Positions 52,335-57,108 of a DNA stretch of 57,108 nucleotides are shown here, piece after piece. Position 1 is the first letter of the stretch. The number at the start of each line of letters is the position of its first letter. Location of the stretch: assembly GCA_039714495.1 (NCBI GenBank), contig JBDLJD010000005.1, positions 1 through 57,108 of the forward strand, written 5' to 3'. The position numbers and the translations under genes are program-made. The DNA comes from JAJDNW01 sp039714495 (GTDB taxonomy: Bacteria; Desulfobacterota; Desulfobacteria; Desulfobacterales; B30-G6). Under the pieces are notes generated by a model. That model was not told the DNA's origin. It saw only the letters and a program-made list of their open reading frames with translations, and ran no database searches.

Positions 52335-53458
52335 CAATAGCCTTCTCTTGGACGTCTCTCGTTTTTTTGGGCGTTTAGGACATCGTCCAGAGCATCGATA
52401 AAACGCCTGTTTTCGTCTGGAAGGCCGACACTGACCCTGATATAGCAGGGATAACCATAGGAAGTCATGGAGCGCACAATCACCCCTTTGCGCAGCAGTG
52501 TGTCATAGATCTTGTCGGCGTTTTCTTCAACATCGATGAGCAGAAAATTTGCCTGGCTCGGAAAATGCCTAATCTCAAGGTCGTTCAGACGCCTCCCGAT
52601 ATAATCAAGGCCTTCATGTACAACTTTAAGGGTTTGTTCGAGAAAATCACGATCGTCGAGGGCGGCCGCGGCAGCACTTTGGGCCAGGGTGTTGACATTG
52701 AACGGCTGCCTCACCCGGTGCAGCAGCAATGCCATGGTTTCCGGCATAATACCGTACCCCACCCGCAGGCCGGCAAGGCCGTATGCTTTTGAAAACGTCC
52801 TCAAGACCACAACCGGACGCTCCTCATGAATGTAACCAAGGCTCTCTACGCAGTCGGTGTCCCGTACGAATTCGATATACGCCTCATCTACAACAACAAC
52901 CACTTCTTCTGGAATGCCCTCAAGAAAGTGTTTAAAATCGTCTTTCGAAATGGTGGTCCCTGTTGGATTGTTCGGATTGGTCAAAAAAACCATGCGTGTC
53001 TTGCTGTTGATCCTGGCAGCCATTTCATTCAGGTCGATGGCAAGGGATTTCAAGGGTACATATACCGGCTCTGCAGAGGCAGTGCGCACCATGATCTCGT
53101 ACATGAGAAAAGATGGCTGGGTCATAACCGCCTGGTCCCCGGGCAGGAGCAGTGCACGCGTCAACATGCCGATAATGTCGTCCGATCCGGCCCCGATCAC
53201 GATGTTCTCCGGGGGGAGGCCGAGCTTTTTCGACAATTTGCGGGACAGTTCATAACAGCCGCCGTCTGGATAGCGGTTGAGTTCAGCCATTTTTTTCTGG
53301 AGCGCTTCCAAAGCGAGGGGCGAAGGTCCCATGGGATTTTCGTTGGAGGCCAGTTTTATGGAGTTGGCAATGCCCAGTTCTCTTTCGAGTGCAGACATGG
53401 GCTTCCCTGGGACATAGGGGTCAATGGATAAGACAGCATCCGGAATTTTCAATTTCAT
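52334..53458 (-). CDS. hisC: Histidinol-phosphate aminotransferase, 374 aa
   Basis: PLP enzyme of histidine synthesis, also able to act on aromatic amino acids in many bacteria. LASNENPMGPSP (36-47), NPNNPTG (161-167), VDEAYIEF (190-197) and the Schiff-base Lys224 in TFSKAYGLAGLRVGYGI are all present. Compared with the second HisC-like protein of this window (2522-3610) it is the canonical one, in the frequent hisC-cmk-rpsA arrangement. No other his genes are nearby. Confidence 0.9.
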   Translation of the reverse strand: MKLKIPDAVLSIDPYVPGKPMSALERELGIANSIKLASNENPMGPSPLALEALQKKMAELNRYPDGGCYELSRKLSKKLGLPPENIVIGAGSDDIIGMLTRALLLPGDQAVMTQPSFLMYEIMVRTASAEPVYVPLKSLAIDLNEMAARINSKTRMVFLTNPNNPTGTTISKDDFKHFLEGIPEEVVVVVDEAYIEFVRDTDCVESLGYIHEERPVVVLRTFSKAYGLAGLRVGYGIMPETMALLLHRVRQPFNVNTLAQSAAAAALDDRDFLEQTLKVVHEGLDYIGRRLNDLEIRHFPSQANFLLIDVEENADKIYDTLLRKGVIVRSMTSYGYPCYIRVSVGLPDENRRFIDALDDVLNAQKNERRPREGY

Positions 53459-53473
53459 CTTGCAGCCGTCCGG

Positions 53474-54013
53474 TTAGCCCTTTTTTGCCGCTTCGATACC
53501 GGCATCGATGGCCTTCATGTTCAAGGGGATGAGTTTCTGTTTTTGTGAGAATTCTTCCCTTACCGAGTCTTTGAGGGCCTCCATGCTGACAATATTGGTG
53601 CGAGCTACGAATGCGGCCAGCGCTATGATGTTGGCGGTTTTCACATTTCCCAGATCCCTGGCTATCTCAACGACGGGAACATTCAGTTCATCGACATCAT
53701 CCCGGCCGCTGTCCACGGATATCAATGACCCGTTGATAAATATGGTACCGCCCGCCTGCATGGAGGGGGCAAACTTTTCCAGAGAAGGGCGGTTCATGGC
53801 CACCAGGTGCCTGGGATTTTTGATGACCGGCGACCCGATGGGACGATCGCTGATCACCACAGTGCAGTAGGCTGTTCCGCCGCGCATTTCAGGCCCGTAG
53901 GAAGGCACCCATGACACTTCGTATCCCTCTTCCATGGCTGCATGGGCAAGGATTTTGCCAATCAGCATGATGCCTTGTCCGCCAAAACCGGCAAATTGCA
54001 CTTCATTCTGCAT
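53474..54013 (-). CDS. korC: 2-oxoacid:ferredoxin oxidoreductase gamma subunit, 179 aa
   Basis: The catalytic-cap subunit: EVQFAGFGGQGIMLIGKILAHAAMEEGYEVSWVPSYGPEMRGGTAYCTVVISDRPIGSPVI is the POR-gamma domain signature. The complex converts a 2-oxoacid and CoA to acyl-CoA, CO2 and reduced ferredoxin. It follows korB with a one-base overlap and precedes hisC by 15 bp. The 2-oxoglutarate assignment is based on gene order and size and is not proven. Confidence 0.88.
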   Translation of the reverse strand: MQNEVQFAGFGGQGIMLIGKILAHAAMEEGYEVSWVPSYGPEMRGGTAYCTVVISDRPIGSPVIKNPRHLVAMNRPSLEKFAPSMQAGGTIFINGSLISVDSGRDDVDELNVPVVEIARDLGNVKTANIIALAAFVARTNIVSMEALKDSVREEFSQKQKLIPLNMKAIDAGIEAAKKG

Positions 54014-54756
54014 TATTCCTCCTCCGGTGTCTTGTATACTCCCAGCTTGTAATACGGCAGCATGTTTTCTTCAGCCCATTTGATGGATTCCACGGGTGTC
54101 ATCCCCCAGTTGGTGGGACAATTACTCACGATTTCAACAAGACTGTAGCACTTGCCCTCGAGCTGATACTGAAATGCTTGTTTGATGGCCTTCTTAGCCT
54201 TGTTGATATATTTAGGCTTGAGCACAGCCTGCCGGACAATATATCCAGGTGTTGGCAGGGCGGCCAGCAGTTCGGCAATCTTGATCGGCATACCCACATC
54301 CTCGGTGTTTCTGCCGAACGGCGATGTTGTTGTTCGCTGCCCGGGCATGGTTGTAGGCGCCATCTGGCCGCCAGTCATGCCGTAAACGGCGTTGTTGACG
54401 AAAATCGTCGTAAACTTTTCCCCGCGATTGGCGGCATGGACTATCTCCCCCATGCCGATGCTGGCGAGGTCGCCGTCCCCCTGATAAGTAAAAACCATAA
54501 GGTCCGGACGCACGCGTTTGATGCCGGTGGCCATGGCCGGGGCCCTGCCATGGGCGGCTTCCTGAAAATCAAAGGTAAAATAATTGTACGCCAACACGGC
54601 ACAGCCCACGGGTGCAATGCCCACCGTACGCCCCCGAATCCCGAGTTCATCGATCACCTCTGCTACCAGGCGATGAATCACACCATGCGTACACCCGGGA
54701 CAGTAGTGCGTCACTTGTTGCGCCAGTGCTTCCGGCCTGGCAAATGTTTTCCCCAT
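54013..54756 (-). CDS. korB: 2-oxoacid:ferredoxin oxidoreductase beta subunit, 247 aa
   Basis: Thiamine-diphosphate-binding subunit. HYCPGCTHGVIHRLVAE has conserved cysteines near the N-terminus. The TPP/Mg motif is GDGDLASIGMGEIVHAANRGEKFTTIFVNNAVYGMTGGQ (GDGD at 93-96, NN at 121-122). The AAGGAG site before ATG 54756 is good. The size (247) matches the KorB/VorA class rather than the large fused pyruvate enzyme. Confidence 0.92.
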   Translation of the reverse strand: MGKTFARPEALAQQVTHYCPGCTHGVIHRLVAEVIDELGIRGRTVGIAPVGCAVLAYNYFTFDFQEAAHGRAPAMATGIKRVRPDLMVFTYQGDGDLASIGMGEIVHAANRGEKFTTIFVNNAVYGMTGGQMAPTTMPGQRTTTSPFGRNTEDVGMPIKIAELLAALPTPGYIVRQAVLKPKYINKAKKAIKQAFQYQLEGKCYSLVEIVSNCPTNWGMTPVESIKWAEENMLPYYKLGVYKTPEEE

Positions 54757-54829
54757 CTTTTATCTCCTTCGAAGGTCTGTCTCCAAATATGGTTTTTTCA
54801 GTATAACTTTGATGTCTATGGTCCCTGCT

Positions 54830-55897
54830 TCACAAAAGGGTATGAATAAAATCCACGACTTCCTCGGGTGTAGGCACATCCCCCCCGCACTTGCCAAACC
54901 ATTTGACCGGTTTTCTTCCCTGCACGCAGCGTTCAATATCTTCTACCATCTGTCCCATACTCATCTCTATGCTGGCGACAACGCTGCAGTGGGAGACATC
55001 AGCCGCCTCGCGGACCCGCTCTTCGGGAAACGGAAAAAGCGTCTGGGGACGCACCATCCCCACCTCGATCCCTTCATTCTTCATCATATCAATGGCTGTG
55101 CGGCAGACGCGGCTCATGGTGCCGTAGCTGACGATGAGCACCTTATAGGCTGTATCCGTGTTGTAATCTTCAAAGCGCACATCATCCTGTTTCATTTTAT
55201 CGTATTTGGCCTTCAACGTGAGGTTGTTGTTGTTGAGAGCCTCCGGGTCCAGGAAAAGAGATTTCACCAGGTTCCGCTGATCACTCTTGCGGGTGGCCAT
55301 GCCGCTGGTGGCCCATGCATCATTGTTAAGGGGTTCCTTCTTCAAACGGTCCGGAAACTCCACCGGTTCCATCATCTGCCCGATAAGCCCATCCCCGAGG
55401 ATCATCACTGGATTTCGATACCTTTCAGCCAATGGAAAAGCGTCCATCATCATCTCTACAGCTTCCTGCACACTGGCCGGTGCCATCACCAACATTCTGA
55501 AGTCGCCGTGGCCGATGCTCTTGGTCGCCTGAAAATAGTCTGCCTGGGAGGGAAGAATACCGCCCAGCCCCGGCCCCCCACGCATGATATTCACAAAAAC
55601 GGCTGGGCACTGTGCGCCGGCCATGTAGCTGATGCCCTCGCTCATCAGGCTGATACCCGGACTGGACGACGTAGTAAATACCCTGGCGCCGGCTGCCGAC
55701 GCCCCGAAAATCATATAAGAAACCGCAACTTCACTTTCGCCCTGAAGAAAAACGCCCCCCACTTCAGGCATTCTTCGGACCAGGTATTCAGCGACTTCCG
55801 ACTGCGGGGTTATTGGATACGCAAAATAGTTGAGGCACCCCGATCTTATCGCCGCCTCGGCGATCGCTTCGTTGCCTTTCATTAGAACTTTAGCCAT
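54830..55897 (-). CDS. korA: 2-oxoacid:ferredoxin oxidoreductase alpha subunit, 355 aa
   Basis: Substrate- and CoA-binding subunit. It begins MAKVLMKGNEAIAEAAIRSGCLNYFAYPITPQSEVAEYLVRRMPEVGGVFLQGESEVAVSYMIFGASAAGARVFTTSSSPGISLMSEGISYMAGAQCPAVFVNIMRGGPGLGG, a typical POR-N domain. A transketolase-C-like region follows (IVSYGTMSRVCRTAIDMMKNEGIEVGMVRPQTLFPFPEE). An AGGAGG-type site precedes the ATG. Confidence 0.93.
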   Translation of the reverse strand: MAKVLMKGNEAIAEAAIRSGCLNYFAYPITPQSEVAEYLVRRMPEVGGVFLQGESEVAVSYMIFGASAAGARVFTTSSSPGISLMSEGISYMAGAQCPAVFVNIMRGGPGLGGILPSQADYFQATKSIGHGDFRMLVMAPASVQEAVEMMMDAFPLAERYRNPVMILGDGLIGQMMEPVEFPDRLKKEPLNNDAWATSGMATRKSDQRNLVKSLFLDPEALNNNNLTLKAKYDKMKQDDVRFEDYNTDTAYKVLIVSYGTMSRVCRTAIDMMKNEGIEVGMVRPQTLFPFPEERVREAADVSHCSVVASIEMSMGQMVEDIERCVQGRKPVKWFGKCGGDVPTPEEVVDFIHTLL

Positions 55898-55953
55898 CTT
55901 TTCCTCCCAAATGAATCATATGAGCCGGGCAGGGAATCATCCCGGCCTGCCCA

Positions 55954-56172
55954 TCAGGCTGCTTCTTTTTCGGTGATCGTTATTGCGACATCAGGACACA
56001 TCCGGCAACAGGTCGCACAGTAGATGCAGTCCTCGGGTCTTGCCTGGTATGCAGGGAAATACCCTTTGGGGCTGACCTTTTCTGAAAGTTCCAGAACGTC
56101 CTTGGGGCAGACGATAACACAAAGTCCGCACCCCTTGCAGTACTCGATATCGATCGCATAATCATAGGTCAT
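55954..56172 (-). CDS. korD: 2-oxoacid oxidoreductase ferredoxin subunit (2x 4Fe-4S), 72 aa
   Basis: Two cluster motifs are visible: CKGCGLCVIVCP (C12, C15, C18, C22) and CIYCATCCRMCP (C49, C52, C55 or C56, C59). The small electron-carrying subunit passes electrons to free ferredoxin. I chose ATG 56172, which follows an AAGGAG site; a longer frame would overlap the next gene. A 7-bp stem-loop (55927-55933 with 55946-55952) lies between it and korA. Confidence 0.9.
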   Translation of the reverse strand: MTYDYAIDIEYCKGCGLCVIVCPKDVLELSEKVSPKGYFPAYQARPEDCIYCATCCRMCPDVAITITEKEAA

Positions 56173-56210
56173 CTTAAAATTCTCCTTAACCAAAAACCCG
56201 TATGAAACCT

Positions 56211-56906
56211 TTAGGTAAGTGATACCGCCTTTTTCCATGGCGGAACCAACTGTCTCTTAATACTGAGCACTGGACATGTAAAATGCCCGACATCTATTTC
56301 TGTTTTCAATTTTTCCGGCATGGTGATGAATTCCAACTTCAACCCGCACTCCCGAGCATATTCAAGAGCGAAATCATAGCCTTCGTATATGTGTTCAGCC
56401 AGGGTGTCGTCAATCAGATTGGCATTCCCTACAACGCCGGTCACTTCCATTTTTGCGGTTGTTTCTATTTCCGCTTTGATTTTCTTGCACGCTTCGATGC
56501 TGTCCGTGAACGGGCGATAGGGATTGACCACCTGGAGCATGTTCACACGGATATTCTTGAGCCTATCAGCAAGTGCCGCCAGCACAGTTGCCCCGACATC
56601 GTCTCCACCCGCATCGAGAATGACCATGGCGTCCTGTTCGCGAATCGCCCCGGCAACTTCCGGTACAAGGATGGGAAGGTCGGCCGCCATATATTGTTCA
56701 TGGGGCAGGATTACCTCTATGCCCAACTCGCGCAACTGGTGCCTTGCCTCGCGCGATCGGAAATAAGGGTTGACCAGATCGAGGTCGGCCAAACGCACAT
56801 CGATTCCGCCGGCTTTTTTCTCGACTGCCAGGTTCACGGAAACCTCAGTTTTTCCGCTTCCGTAATTACCCGTGACAATGACGATACCGCCTAGATCTAT
56901 TTTCAT
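56211..56906 (-). CDS. P-loop ATPase (MinD/CobQ-like) heading the kor operon, 231 aa
   Basis: IVIVTGNYGSGKTEVSVNLAVEKKAGGIDVRLADLDLVNPYFRSREA shows a Walker A in GNYGSGKT and the LADLDLVNP Walker A'-like switch of the SIMIBI class. MVILDAGGDDVGATVLAALAD is the Walker B region. The protein is soluble. Its place just upstream of the ferredoxin and kor genes suggests a partner in maturation or control of the iron-sulfur enzyme, but no experiment is known to me. ATG 56906 is preferred over a TTG at 56912; no good ribosome binding site is present. Confidence 0.75.
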   Translation of the reverse strand: MKIDLGGIVIVTGNYGSGKTEVSVNLAVEKKAGGIDVRLADLDLVNPYFRSREARHQLRELGIEVILPHEQYMAADLPILVPEVAGAIREQDAMVILDAGGDDVGATVLAALADRLKNIRVNMLQVVNPYRPFTDSIEACKKIKAEIETTAKMEVTGVVGNANLIDDTLAEHIYEGYDFALEYARECGLKLEFITMPEKLKTEIDVGHFTCPVLSIKRQLVPPWKKAVSLT

Positions 56907-57017
56907 ATTCAATTTTAAATATTGGAAACATTCATTTTAAGAAAAAAGCAACCCTTTCCGGCCGGGTTAGTCGGCCTCTTTAGCATGCGCCCATACCCTG
57001 CCAGCAAACAAACTTGC

Positions 57018-57046
57018 TTTGTATTTTCTATTTCTTAGGGTGTCAA
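57018..57046 (-). promoter_or_regulatory. Predicted promoter of the kor operon
   Basis: On the minus strand TTGACA (57041-57046) and TACAAA (57018-57023) are separated by 17 bp and lie about 110 bp before the ATPase start. The rest of 56907-57108 shows no gene. Confidence 0.5.
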
Positions 57047-57108
57047 GCAATAAAATTGTCACTTTTTATCAGCTACGAGATATGCTAATTCATTCATCGA
57101 TCCTCTGT

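Noticed and set aside
1..57108. CRISPR array, transposase, phage genes, tRNA or rRNA, pylT
   Set aside because: I looked for spaced direct repeats, transposase motifs and cloverleaf-like segments and saw none. Absence by eye is not proof for a short tRNA such as pylT.

Overview
The window reads like the chromosome of a Gram-negative, strictly anaerobic, sulfate-reducer-type bacterium of the Desulfobacterota (former Deltaproteobacteria, Desulfobacteraceae-like). The basis is a complete type II secretion operon, a ferredoxin-dependent 2-oxoacid oxidoreductase, corrinoid-type methylamine chemistry and overall gene style. This assignment is inference; no rRNA or tRNA gene was seen.

Bases 1-19650 form an accessory metabolic region. 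On the minus strand, from right to left, it holds a DeoR-type regulator, a trimethylamine methyltransferase gene (mttB) interrupted in frame by a single UAG codon that is almost certainly read as pyrrolysine, etfB, etfA, and a dimethylglycine/sarcosine dehydrogenase-like flavoprotein. Next come a choline-kinase-like phosphotransferase, a GntR regulator, a transaldolase-like protein, alanine dehydrogenase, a HisC-like aminotransferase and a HAD phosphatase. Divergently, on the plus strand, lies a glycine betaine ABC transporter (binding protein, ATPase, double-length permease) behind a good sigma70-type promoter, a palindrome and a structured leader. Together these suggest uptake of a quaternary amine and its stepwise demethylation, one methyl going to a corrinoid protein (not encoded here) and others being oxidised through flavoprotein and ETF.

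Bases 19700-28100 are housekeeping and small genes: LysM protein, alpha/beta hydrolase, two small unknown proteins, a BFN-domain nuclease-like protein, miaB, a DUF4911 protein, recJ, and an exported YidD-like protein with a TPR membrane partner. Bases 28200-40600 carry one type II secretion operon in the order gspF-G-H-I-J-K-L-M-N-C-D-E (minus strand). Its predicted promoter would give a leaderless gspF mRNA. After this come a small unknown gene, manC, dnaE, guaB and a divergent tsaC-like gene. Bases 48600-57000 hold sppA, rpsA, cmk, hisC and a korDABC-like operon headed by a P-loop ATPase, preceded by a predicted promoter.

Two observations stand out. The first is the UAG-containing mttB in a genome that also ends at least eight other genes of this window with UAG, including etfB beside it. 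The second is a family of at least six two-hairpin elements placed immediately after, or folding in, the stop codon of the preceding gene, always in the same orientation relative to that gene; four are in the secretion operon.
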